Assembly (NCBI GenBank): GCA_902618855.1
Contig: CACNCD010000002.1
Coordinates: 80,033 to 144,032 of the forward strand
DNA length: 64,000 nt
Source of the DNA: an uncultured Pelagibacteraceae bacterium
Lineage (GTDB): Bacteria; Pseudomonadota; Alphaproteobacteria; Pelagibacterales; Pelagibacteraceae
Reading direction: 5' to 3'
In this document: piece by piece, positions 18,008 to 26,378 of the stretch
Numbering within the stretch: the first letter of the stretch is position 1
Layout of the letters: every line of letters begins with the position of its first letter
Translations under genes and position numbers: made by a program
Notes under the pieces: model-generated
Told to the model about the DNA's origin: nothing
The model's database searches: none
Seen by the model: only the letters and a program-made list of their open reading frames with translations

Positions 18008-19334
18008 TATACTCCTCTGATTTTGTCTCTAACCATCTAGCAGTACTTAAAAACCTATGGTCGTCATATTTGGCACCTACCATTTGAATTCCTAATGGTA
18101 AATTATTTTCCCCTTGAAGTAAAGGAAGAGATATTGAAGGAGTGCCTAGAAATGACCAAACTCTATTAAAATCCGCTGAACCTGTACTTTTAAGACCTTT
18201 GTCAGCTACACCAGTACTTGATGGTGTAAGTACAGCGTAGTAATCTTCAAAAACTTCTTTATAAGAATCGTAGCTTCTCTTCATAAAGTCTATAGCTTCT
18301 GCATACTCCTTCGCTGAGTGCTTCATTCCATTTTGAATAGCATTTATCATTTCTTTTGAGAGTTTTTTTCTGTAGTTTTTATAATAATCACTAAAATTAT
18401 TCGCTAAATCCACTTCATGAATTAATTTATGATATTTCGATATTCTTTCAAAATAGGATGGTGTATCAAATATTTCTATATTTTTTTTAAATGATTTAAT
18501 AAAAAATTCAAAAGATTCTCTAGACTTCTTATCAACCTTATTCCAACTTTTTGTTTTATAAAAAATAAACTTCGGTTCATAAATTGGGTCTTTCAAGCAT
18601 TCAGTTAATAAATGTTCTGAAGAATAATGTATTGAATCTTCATCATAAGAGTCCTTTTTTATCAAAATTTTTGCTAACAGTGCAACATCCTCAACTTTTT
18701 TTCCAAAAACACCAATATGATCTAATTTAGAGGAAGTTCTAAGTACACCGTTTCTAGATATGAGGCCATATGAAGGTTTATATCCAACAACCCCACAATA
18801 AGATGCTGGTCTGATAATAGATCCCCCAGTCTGAGATCCAATAGAAAGTGGTGCCATATGAGATGCTATTACTGCTGCTGATCCACTAGAGGATCCACCT
18901 GGTGTTCTATTGTAATCATGGGGATTTCTTGTTTTTGGGGGGCTTAAAAAAGCTAATTCTGATGTAGCTGTTTTGCCCATTATTAAAGCACCAGAAGATT
19001 TTAGTAAATCTACAATTTCTGCATTTTGAGATGCTGATTTTCCTTTTCTTATAGGGGTTCCGCATTCAGTAGGCATATCATAAGTGCCAACAATATCTTT
19101 TAAGGCAACTGGAACCCCATGCAAGGGTCCAAGAGCATTACCAGATTTCCTAAACTCATCAGACTCTTGAGCTTTTTCTAATAATATTTTTTCATCGAAG
19201 TGAGCCCAAGCTTTAATATCTTTTTCGAATTTTTTAATTCTCTCTATATATAATTTGCAAAGTTCTACAGATGTTATCTCAGCATTTTTGATTTTTTCTA
19301 CAATTTGACGTACGGATAAATTAAAAATATCCAT
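18000..19334 (-). CDS. Amidase signature family protein
   Basis: An amidase-signature hydrolase of 444 residues. The Ser-cisSer-Lys triad is visible: Lys in VALKDIVGT, the glycine/serine-rich stretch GGSSSGSAAVIA, and the nucleophile region GSQTGGSIIRPASYCG. The track start at 19373 lies within dctM; I prefer ATG 19334 (MDIFNLSVRQI), one base after the dctM stop. Relatives include GatA and many carboxylic-amide hydrolases. No gatC or gatB is adjacent, and the C-terminal half differs from GatA, so it is more likely catabolic, releasing ammonia or an acid from an imported amide. Confidence 0.85.
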   Translation of the reverse strand: MDIFNLSVRQIVEKIKNAEITSVELCKLYIERIKKFEKDIKAWAHFDEKILLEKAQESDEFRKSGNALGPLHGVPVALKDIVGTYDMPTECGTPIRKGKSASQNAEIVDLLKSSGALIMGKTATSELAFLSPPKTRNPHDYNRTPGGSSSGSAAVIASHMAPLSIGSQTGGSIIRPASYCGVVGYKPSYGLISRNGVLRTSSKLDHIGVFGKKVEDVALLAKILIKKDSYDEDSIHYSSEHLLTECLKDPIYEPKFIFYKTKSWNKVDKKSRESFEFFIKSFKKNIEIFDTPSYFERISKYHKLIHEVDLANNFSDYYKNYRKKLSKEMINAIQNGMKHSAKEYAEAIDFMKRSYDSYKEVFEDYYAVLTPSSTGVADKGLKSTGSADFNRVWSFLGTPSISLPLLQGENNLPLGIQMVGAKYDDHRFLSTARWLETKSEEYNE

Positions 19335-19335
19335 G

Positions 19336-20697
19336 TTAGTCTGCAAATAGTTTTTCTGGTAACCACAAAGCAATCTCAGGAAAAATATACATTAAAACCA
19401 TTGCGAATATAACAATGCCTAAGAATGGAATTATTCCTTTAAAAATTTCCATTAATTCTACATTTTGTGATTGAACACCTTTAAGATAATAAGCTGACAT
19501 TGCCATGGGTGGGGTTAAAAAAGATGTTTGAAGGTTTAAGGCAATTAACATTGCAAATAAATATGGGTTGACACCAAAAAATTCGACTAAAGGTAAAAAA
19601 ATTGGAACGAAAATTATTAAAATCTCTGTCCATTCTAAAGGCCATCCTAATAAAAAAATAATTAATTGTGTCAAAACTAAAAATTGCCATGGCGCCATGT
19701 CAATCGATTTGAAAAAATGTTCAAAAACCTCATGTCCTCCTAAATAAGAAAAAACAGATGCAAATGTCCAAGAACCTACGAACAACCACATAATCATAGC
19801 TGAAGTTTTTGCTGTAAGAAAAACTGCATCTTTGAAATTGTCCCATTTTAATGTTTTGTAAAAAAATGCTAGCACTATTGAACCAAAAGCACCTACAGCA
19901 GCTGCTTCTGCTGGAGTAGCCAAACCTGCTAAAATAGTGCCTAATACAAGTAATATTAACGTAAAAAGAGGAACAAATGATACGAAAACCTCTTTAATAA
20001 TTTTTCCTATTGGAGGTATTTCCTCTTTACTTGGTTTAGGAGCAACCTTAGGATTTATAAGTGCCAATGATACAGAATATAAAATATATAGAAATGCTAG
20101 TAGAAGACCTGGAAATATTGCAGCTGCGAACAGTCTCAAAGGAGATAGTTGAGCAATTACAGAATAAACTATTAACATAATACTTGGTGGAATAAGTATT
20201 CCAAGACATCCTCCTGCACAAATTACTCCGGATGAGAATTTTTTGTCATATCCAGCTTTTATCATAGCTGGCCATGCCAATAATCCCATTAGAGTAACAA
20301 CAGCACCAATAATCCCAGTTGCTGTTGAAAATAGCGCACAAGTTATAAGGGCTGCCACAGCCATTGAGGCAGGAAGTTTATGTGAAGCTAGTCTGATAGC
20401 AAAAAATAATCTTGATACTATTCCTGCTCTTTCTACTAAATATCCCATGAACAAAAATAAGGGCACAGCAGTCAAAACATTATTATCCATAACCGTGTAA
20501 GTGTTTTGAACAAACAATTTAAAAATTCTATTATCAAACAAATGTTCCATCAACGCCCAATCAAAATAAGCGTAATACCCAAAACCTATACCTACTGCCA
20601 TTAGTGTAAAAGCAATAGGGAATCCTAATAATACTGCACCTAAAAAGAATACGAGCATAATCATTGCTACTGCTGGATCAGGTATATAGAAATACAT
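19336..20697 (-). CDS. dctM: TRAP transporter large permease subunit
   Basis: A 453-residue integral membrane protein with about a dozen hydrophobic segments, the sodium-driven translocating subunit of a TRAP transporter. Family features are VFFLGAVLLGFPIAFTLMAV at the N-terminus, GCLGILIPPSIMLIVYSV in the middle and LNLQTSFLTPPMAMSAYYLKG near the end. It resembles the branch often annotated for mannitol/chloroaromatic compounds, but that label has little predictive value. It starts five bases after dctQ. Confidence 0.95.
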   Translation of the reverse strand: MYFYIPDPAVAMIMLVFFLGAVLLGFPIAFTLMAVGIGFGYYAYFDWALMEHLFDNRIFKLFVQNTYTVMDNNVLTAVPLFLFMGYLVERAGIVSRLFFAIRLASHKLPASMAVAALITCALFSTATGIIGAVVTLMGLLAWPAMIKAGYDKKFSSGVICAGGCLGILIPPSIMLIVYSVIAQLSPLRLFAAAIFPGLLLAFLYILYSVSLALINPKVAPKPSKEEIPPIGKIIKEVFVSFVPLFTLILLVLGTILAGLATPAEAAAVGAFGSIVLAFFYKTLKWDNFKDAVFLTAKTSAMIMWLFVGSWTFASVFSYLGGHEVFEHFFKSIDMAPWQFLVLTQLIIFLLGWPLEWTEILIIFVPIFLPLVEFFGVNPYLFAMLIALNLQTSFLTPPMAMSAYYLKGVQSQNVELMEIFKGIIPFLGIVIFAMVLMYIFPEIALWLPEKLFAD

Positions 20698-20701
20698 GAC
20701 G

Positions 20702-21265
20702 TTACTTTCCTTGTTTCTTCATTAGCAATTGCTCTGTCTCCATAGAAACAACAATTCTCTCTGGCCACTGTTTTTCTTTAATGCAAATTAAGCATTTCAT
20801 TACTTCACTGATACCCTGTAAAGTTAAAAAAAATCCTGAAAGTGGAATTAATGACTTTGCCATATAAATTTGTATTTGGGCAGGGCTACTCCAGCTTGTT
20901 TCTTGTACACGCCATGCTAAGGCAGCGTAATCATAACCGTAAAACGTTAAAGCAAGTACACCTGGGAAAAAAAATACGATATATAAAACCAAATCCAATC
21001 TTGCTTGTTTAGTTGGTTTCATCAATCTATACAATACATCTCCTCTTACATGTGCCGCTGTAGCCAAAGTGTATGCGCCTGCCATCATAAATATTGCACC
21101 ATACATTTGAAGACTAAAATCAAAGTTCCATAAGGTCGGCTTATTGAATGCATATGCCATTACTACTTCATAACAAGTTCCGAGGCATAAAATAAGTATA
21201 CACCAAGAAAAAGATTTACCTACTTTAATGCTAAGTTGATCAATAAAATTTATGTATTTTTTCAT
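20702..21265 (-). CDS. dctQ: TRAP transporter small permease subunit
   Basis: This 187-residue membrane protein has four hydrophobic segments. TLATAAHVRGDVLYRLMKP is the characteristic DctQ loop (AHVRVD/GDVLY type). It pairs with DctM in the inner membrane. About 90 bases separate it from dctP, and that gap holds a strong terminator-like hairpin. This arrangement should make the periplasmic binding protein more abundant than the permease. Confidence 0.93.
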   Translation of the reverse strand: MKKYINFIDQLSIKVGKSFSWCILILCLGTCYEVVMAYAFNKPTLWNFDFSLQMYGAIFMMAGAYTLATAAHVRGDVLYRLMKPTKQARLDLVLYIVFFFPGVLALTFYGYDYAALAWRVQETSWSSPAQIQIYMAKSLIPLSGFFLTLQGISEVMKCLICIKEKQWPERIVVSMETEQLLMKKQGK

Positions 21266-21304
21266 AAAGACTTAAACATACAACACAATAGAAATTAGTC
21301 TAAA

Positions 21305-21336
21305 AAAAAATGGGGGTTATAATAAACCCCCATTTT
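21305..21336 (-). terminator. Terminator-like hairpin between dctP and dctQ
   Basis: A 12-base-pair perfect stem (AAAATGGGGGTT / AACCCCCATTTT, 21307-21318 with 21325-21336) has a six-base loop. On the minus strand it is followed by a run of T. It lies inside the operon, so it probably acts as a partial terminator or an mRNA-stabilising 3' end for dctP. Confidence 0.85.
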
Positions 21337-21355
21337 CTATAATATTTTAAAATAT

Positions 21356-22534
21356 TTAAATCTTTACGTTGCCTAAAGATCCAAACTCATTCTCATAAGC
21401 CAACCTGTAGTTTGGTTGATTCATAAGAAGATATTTCATTACTGTTTTTGCATATTTCTTCTGTGAATCCACAATTTTCTTGAAGAATGGATCTTTCGCA
21501 GAAAATTCACCAACTACTTTATCCCATCCTTTCAATTGTTCAGAAAGAATTGCATCAGAAGTCTGATAAACATTAACGCCATGTTCATTCATCAACTTAC
21601 TTAAATCTGCAGAATAACGAACTAAAGCTTTAAAGTAGTTATCACTATTTGCACTACCAGCAGCGTACTTTAAGATTGCTTGGTGTCTTGGTGATAAACT
21701 ATTTAGTCTTTTTTTATTGATACAAATTTCAAACATCTCCTGAGATTGGTGAAAACTTCCTAAATGATAATGCTTGGATACATCCTGCATACCAAATTGT
21801 GAGTCTGATGTTGGGTTATTAAACTCCGCAGCATCAATAAGACCAGTCTTCATAGCTGGTTGTATTTCTCCACCTGGAAGTTGTCTTACCACCATGCCCA
21901 TTGCTGTAAGGACGTTAGTAGCCAATCCAACGGTTCTATACTTCATACCTGTTACATCAGAAACGTTTGTCACATTTTTCTTAAACCATCCAAAAGGCTG
22001 CGCTGGCATTGGCATATGGAAGTAACCTACATAGTCGAAGCCAACTTTTTTCAAAGTTTCTTCGTACAAAGCTCTACCTCCGCCGTATTCAATCCAACCC
22101 ATTACTTCTTGGGATGATAATCCGTAAGATGGACCTGTTCCGAACAAGGAAGCAGCTGGATTTTTACCATACCAATATGCTGTAACCCAATGTCCCATGT
22201 CTAGTGTACCATCGCTTACTGCTTGACCAATTTCAGATGTTTTCACAACTGAGCCAACTGGTTGCAAGTCAATTTTGAGTTCTCCACCTGACATTTCCTC
22301 AACCATTCTTGCATAGTCGCCAGCCATTTCAAAAAAAATGTTAGCACCGCTTGGCCATGCCGCTTGCATTTTGAGAGTAACTTTTTTACCTCTCCCACCA
22401 AAGCCTCCCCCTTGCTGGTCACAACCTGCTAAAAAAGCACCTCCAGCTATCACAGCACCAGCTGTAGCTGCTTTCTTAAAAAATTTACGTCTTGAAGTAA
22501 TTAAAGACTTCGCTGACTTCTTTTTTTTAATCAT
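21356..22534 (-). CDS. dctP: TRAP transporter substrate-binding protein, TakP/DctP type
   Basis: A 392-residue periplasmic binding protein. The N-terminus has a twin-arginine motif (SRRKFFKKA), a hydrophobic stretch and a lipobox-like FLAGC at about residue 38, so it is exported, probably through Tat, and may be lipid-anchored. Mature-protein motifs such as LKMQAAWPSGANIFFEMAGDY and DAAEFNNPTSDSQFGMQ resemble binding proteins for 2-oxoacids and lactate. The genes that follow upstream (lactate-type dehydrogenases, aminotransferase) support a small hydroxy- or oxoacid. A strong ribosome site (GAGGAG) lies eight to ten bases before ATG. Confidence 0.92.
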   Translation of the reverse strand: MIKKKKSAKSLITSRRKFFKKAATAGAVIAGGAFLAGCDQQGGGFGGRGKKVTLKMQAAWPSGANIFFEMAGDYARMVEEMSGGELKIDLQPVGSVVKTSEIGQAVSDGTLDMGHWVTAYWYGKNPAASLFGTGPSYGLSSQEVMGWIEYGGGRALYEETLKKVGFDYVGYFHMPMPAQPFGWFKKNVTNVSDVTGMKYRTVGLATNVLTAMGMVVRQLPGGEIQPAMKTGLIDAAEFNNPTSDSQFGMQDVSKHYHLGSFHQSQEMFEICINKKRLNSLSPRHQAILKYAAGSANSDNYFKALVRYSADLSKLMNEHGVNVYQTSDAILSEQLKGWDKVVGEFSAKDPFFKKIVDSQKKYAKTVMKYLLMNQPNYRLAYENEFGSLGNVKI

Positions 22535-22573
22535 GATTTATTTCTCCTCTTAGTTAATTAACTTGATAATTAA

Positions 22574-22602
22574 AGCACATATGCTTTTCTGAGTCCCGTG
22601 CT
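22574..22602 (-). promoter_or_regulatory. Stem-loop in the dctP 5' leader
   Basis: On the minus strand AAUUA-GCAC pairs with GUGC-UU-UAAUU around a 19-base loop (GGGACUCAGAAAAGCAUAU). The loop is GC-richer than its surroundings. It lies about 40 bases upstream of the dctP start codon. It does not match a riboswitch consensus that I can recognise, so any regulatory role is a guess. Confidence 0.35.
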
Positions 22603-22645
22603 AATTAGTCAAATTCTAAATTATTTACAACTAAGAGTAGTATAA

Positions 22646-24019
22646 TTAATTTAAATCAAATATTTTTCCTGGATTCATAATATTATTTGGATCAATGGTT
22701 CTTTTAATGGATTTCATTAAAGGTAAATTATCTGCGTGTTGTTCCAATAAGTATTTTTTTTTATGTAGTCCAATTCCATGTTCTCCGGTAATTGTTCCAT
22801 CAGACTCGAGACTTTTTTTAATCAAGATATCATTAAATTTTTTAATTTTTTCATATGCCTCTTTTTTTGAAGGATCATATGGAAGCATAACATGGAAATT
22901 TCCATCACCTAAATGACCAACCATTGGACCTCTTAATCCAAGTTTTTTAACCTCGGTCTCTGCGAACTTAACACATTCAGTAATTTTAGAAATTGGAACA
23001 CAAATATCAGTTGTGTATACCCTTCCATTGTTAATAAGTGCTTTAACAGAGTACCAAGCATCCCATCTTGCTCTCCACATTTTATTTCTTTTTTCTAATG
23101 TATCGGCCCACTTAAAATCGCTACCACCATTATTTTTTGAAAGTTCATCTACAATTTTAATTTGCTCTTTGTTTGAAATTTCATCTCCATGAAACTCGAA
23201 AAATAATGTAGGTAAAGGTTTTACATCTTCTAATTTTGAATAATTAATACTTATATCCATTTGATCTTTATTAAGCATTTCAATTCTTGCTATAGGTATA
23301 CCATATTGAATTACTTCTTGTGCTGTCTTTACTGCATTCTCAAGTTCTTTAAATTGACAAATAGCACTAATTATATTTTCTGGAATAGGTGATAATCTTA
23401 ATTGAATTTCTGTTATAATACCCAACGTTCCCTCTGATCCAATAAACAAATTTGTTAAATTGTATCCTGCAGAAGTTTTTTTTGCTCGACCCCCAGTATT
23501 AATTATATCTCCGTTTGGTAAAATAACTGTTAATCCTGTTATTACCGATTTCATTGTCCCATATTTTACTGCCATTGTTCCTGAAGCAGATGTAGACGCC
23601 ATTCCTCCTATAGCAGCATTTGCTCCTGGATCTATTGGAAAAAATACACCATCTTCACGCAGATATTCATTAAGTTGTTCTCTGGTTACACAAGCTTGAA
23701 CTCTGCAATCAAAATCCTCGGTGTTCACCACTAGCACTTTATTCATCTTTTCAAGTGAGATAGTTATTCCTTTATCATTGCCTACTGCATGGCCTTCTAA
23801 AGAAGTTCCAGTACCAAATGGAACTACTGGTACTTTATTTTCATTACACAACTTTAAAATTAGAGATACTTCTTCATTAGTTTCGGGAAAAACTACCGCC
23901 TCCGAAAGTACTGGATCATAGGTATCTTCGCCTCTAGCATAATTTGCTCTTGTTGACTCTGATTGAGAAAATCTATCGTTGAGAATTTTTTTGAGCTGGT
24001 TTTGAAGGTTTAAATTCAT
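22646..24019 (-). CDS. FAD-linked oxidase, D-lactate dehydrogenase/GlcD type
   Basis: A 457-residue flavoprotein of the VAO/PCMH family. The FAD-binding part has VPVVPFGTGTSLEGHAVG, DPGANAAIGGMASTSASG and GSEGTLGIITEIQLRL. The C-terminal substrate domain has MVGHLGDGNFHVMLPYD and TGEHGIGLHKKKYL, whose histidines and glutamate are those of D-2-hydroxyacid dehydrogenases. It would oxidise D-lactate, glycolate or a similar acid. No glcE or glcF follows, so it more likely resembles single-subunit D-lactate dehydrogenase. It is 42 bases after the aminotransferase. Confidence 0.88.
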   Translation of the reverse strand: MNLNLQNQLKKILNDRFSQSESTRANYARGEDTYDPVLSEAVVFPETNEEVSLILKLCNENKVPVVPFGTGTSLEGHAVGNDKGITISLEKMNKVLVVNTEDFDCRVQACVTREQLNEYLREDGVFFPIDPGANAAIGGMASTSASGTMAVKYGTMKSVITGLTVILPNGDIINTGGRAKKTSAGYNLTNLFIGSEGTLGIITEIQLRLSPIPENIISAICQFKELENAVKTAQEVIQYGIPIARIEMLNKDQMDISINYSKLEDVKPLPTLFFEFHGDEISNKEQIKIVDELSKNNGGSDFKWADTLEKRNKMWRARWDAWYSVKALINNGRVYTTDICVPISKITECVKFAETEVKKLGLRGPMVGHLGDGNFHVMLPYDPSKKEAYEKIKKFNDILIKKSLESDGTITGEHGIGLHKKKYLLEQHADNLPLMKSIKRTIDPNNIMNPGKIFDLN

Positions 24020-24061
24020 TAAAATATATTATTAAAAAAAAAATGTAAAATATATGGCTAA

Positions 24062-25225
24062 TTAACCAAGCATTTTTTTAATATTTTCAATCGCTTGGGA
24101 AATATTGTCTTGTGAAGCAGCAAAACTAAACCTAACATAATCTTTGGCTTTTTTACCAAACGAAGTTCCTGGCACAATTGCAACTCCAGCTTCATGAAGA
24201 CATTTTTTTGCAAATTCTTCACCATTCATTCCAGTCTCTATTACATTGGGGAAAGCATAAAATGCACCACCTGGCAAACTACAAACAATACCTTTTATGC
24301 TATTAAGACCTTCATAAATTAATTTTCTTCTTTTTGTAAATTTTTCCATCATAAAATTTATTGAATCGTCTGGTCCATCAAGAGCAGCAATAGCGCCGAA
24401 TTGAATAGCTGCATTTACACAGGAATGATTATTCACACAAAATTTTATTACTTGATCTATGAGTTTTTCTGGCCATACAGCCCATCCTAATCTCCAACCT
24501 GTCATTGAGTATGCTTTACTCCATCCGTCTAGAACAATTAATCTATCATATAAAAAAGTATAATCAAAAAAGGATGGCATTTTCTTTCCATCAAAAATTT
24601 GTCTACTATAAATTTCATCACTTAAAATAGCAACGTGTGGAAATTTTTTTAATCCTTCAGCTAACTCATCAATTTTATTTTTTTCGGTAAAAGCTCCAGT
24701 AGGATTGTTTGGATTATTTAAAATTATCAATCTAGTATTTTCATTAATTAAAGAAAGTATTTTTTGGGGATTAATTGAAAAATCATTGTTTTCAAGCATA
24801 TCTATTGGGACAGCTTTTGCGCCTGTATAATTTATCATTGACTCATATATAGGAAATCCTGGATCAGGATAAATTATTTCAGCACCAGGCTCGCCAAAGA
24901 GTGTTATTGCATAATACATCGTCGGTTTTCCACCAGGCATAATAATCACTCTCTCAGGATCAATTTCTGTGCTGTAAAGCTTTTTAATTTTTCTTGTAAC
25001 AGCTTCTCTACATTCAATTATTCCATTTGGTAAAACATACCCATGATGACCTTCATCTAATGCTTTTTTTGTAGCCTCAACAACATGTTTTGGAGATTTA
25101 AAATCTGGTTGACCAACACTCAAATGAATTATTTTTTTTCCTTGTGCTTCTAACTTTTTTGCCTCGGCTAAAATTTTAAACGCTGTTTCGGTTCCTAATC
25201 TCTCAAGATTTTTTGCTAATTTCAT
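24062..25225 (-). CDS. Class I/II PLP-dependent aminotransferase
   Basis: A 387-residue fold-type I aminotransferase. The PLP lysine is in GWSKAYSMTGWRLGW, with NNPNNPTGAF, ILSDEIYSRQIF and the terminal VRFSFAASQD arginine that binds the substrate carboxylate. It is closest in style to aspartate/aromatic/alanine aminotransferases. Neighbouring oxidases produce 2-oxoacids (pyruvate, glyoxylate), so it could aminate these to alanine or glycine; this is inferred from context. It starts four bases after the lldD-like gene. Confidence 0.88.
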   Translation of the reverse strand: MKLAKNLERLGTETAFKILAEAKKLEAQGKKIIHLSVGQPDFKSPKHVVEATKKALDEGHHGYVLPNGIIECREAVTRKIKKLYSTEIDPERVIIMPGGKPTMYYAITLFGEPGAEIIYPDPGFPIYESMINYTGAKAVPIDMLENNDFSINPQKILSLINENTRLIILNNPNNPTGAFTEKNKIDELAEGLKKFPHVAILSDEIYSRQIFDGKKMPSFFDYTFLYDRLIVLDGWSKAYSMTGWRLGWAVWPEKLIDQVIKFCVNNHSCVNAAIQFGAIAALDGPDDSINFMMEKFTKRRKLIYEGLNSIKGIVCSLPGGAFYAFPNVIETGMNGEEFAKKCLHEAGVAIVPGTSFGKKAKDYVRFSFAASQDNISQAIENIKKMLG

Positions 25226-25229
25226 TTTA

Positions 25230-26378
25230 TTATCTATATGCTAATTTTGAAGAATTGAGCTCTTTTAAATTTTTACAGCCCATCAGTTTCATATTTCTCT
25301 TTATTTCGTTATGCATATTTTGAAGCATTTTTTCAACACCTTTTTGCCCACCGGCACTCAAACTAAAAAGATAACCTTTGCCAAAGCTACATGCTTTTGC
25401 ACCAGCTGCTAATGCTTTTATGACATGAGTTCCTCTTCTAATGCCACCATCTAAAATTATTTCAACTTTATCGCCAAATTTATCTGAAATTTCTTTTATT
25501 TGATCAAAAGGTGATAGTGAGCCATCTAATTGTCTACCGCCATGATTTGATATCATTACTGCTGTACAACCTATATCTATTGCACGCTCTACATCTTCTA
25601 AACTCATTATACCTTTTAGAGCGAACGGACCATTCCATTTTTTAACGATATACTCAGCATCTTTCCAGTTCATCCCTGGATCATATTGCTCATTTATATA
25701 CTCAATTACAGATTTTGTAATGTTTGTACCTTTATCTGTTTTATTTTTAACATTTGATAACTCAAACTTTTTGTTAGTAAAATAGTCAAAAACCCATTTA
25801 GGTTTTACTGCAAAATCAACCAGACTCTTAAAAGTAAGCTTTGGAGGTGTTGTAAAACCTGTTCTATGATCTCTTTCTCTATTTCCAGCAACTATAGTAT
25901 CTACAGTTAAACATAAACCGTCAAAGTTAGCTCTTTTACATCTTTCTACAAGATCGTCTGTAATTGACTTATCTTTATGAACATATAATTGAAACAATTT
26001 AGGTCCACTTGAAATATTAGATATTTCTTCAATAGAGGTATTTGCCATAGTTGACATACTATACATAGTGCCAAATTTTTCTGCAGCTCTTGCTGAGGCT
26101 TTATCTCCATCAGGATGATACAATCTTTGCATAGCTGTTGGTGAGAGAAAAAGTGGCATATTTATTTTACGGCCAAATATTGTTGTTGTAAGGTCAGGAT
26201 TTTCAACACCATTTAAAACATTTGGTATCAAATCACAGGAATTAAAAGAATTTGTATTTCTTTTTAAAGTTATTTCGTCGTCAGATCCACCATCAATATA
26301 ATGAAAAATTGGTGAGGGTAATTTCTTTTTAGCTAATATTCTAAAATCATCGAAATTATGACAGTCATCAAGATCCAT
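25230..26378 (-). CDS. FMN-dependent alpha-hydroxyacid dehydrogenase, copy 1
   Basis: A 382-residue member of the L-lactate dehydrogenase/glycolate oxidase family. The active-site signature SNHGGRQLDGSLSP contains the catalytic histidine and arginine, DGGIRRGTHVIKALAAGA binds FMN phosphate, and PLFLSPTAMQRLYHPDGD is the N-terminal FMN region. It oxidises an L-2-hydroxyacid to the 2-oxoacid. Its start overlaps the next copy by 11 bases. The segment usually involved in membrane association (residues 180-220) differs between the two copies, which suggests different substrates or partners. Confidence 0.9.
   Translation of the reverse strand: MDLDDCHNFDDFRILAKKKLPSPIFHYIDGGSDDEITLKRNTNSFNSCDLIPNVLNGVENPDLTTTIFGRKINMPLFLSPTAMQRLYHPDGDKASARAAEKFGTMYSMSTMANTSIEEISNISSGPKLFQLYVHKDKSITDDLVERCKRANFDGLCLTVDTIVAGNRERDHRTGFTTPPKLTFKSLVDFAVKPKWVFDYFTNKKFELSNVKNKTDKGTNITKSVIEYINEQYDPGMNWKDAEYIVKKWNGPFALKGIMSLEDVERAIDIGCTAVMISNHGGRQLDGSLSPFDQIKEISDKFGDKVEIILDGGIRRGTHVIKALAAGAKACSFGKGYLFSLSAGGQKGVEKMLQNMHNEIKRNMKLMGCKNLKELNSSKLAYR

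Noticed and set aside
19335-19373. Track start of the amidase at 19373
   Set aside because: It lies in the dctM coding region; ATG 19334 directly after the dctM stop gives the normal N-terminus.
22574-22602. Glycine or SAM riboswitch upstream of dctP
   Set aside because: The conserved cores I know for these classes are not present; listed only as an unassigned stem-loop.
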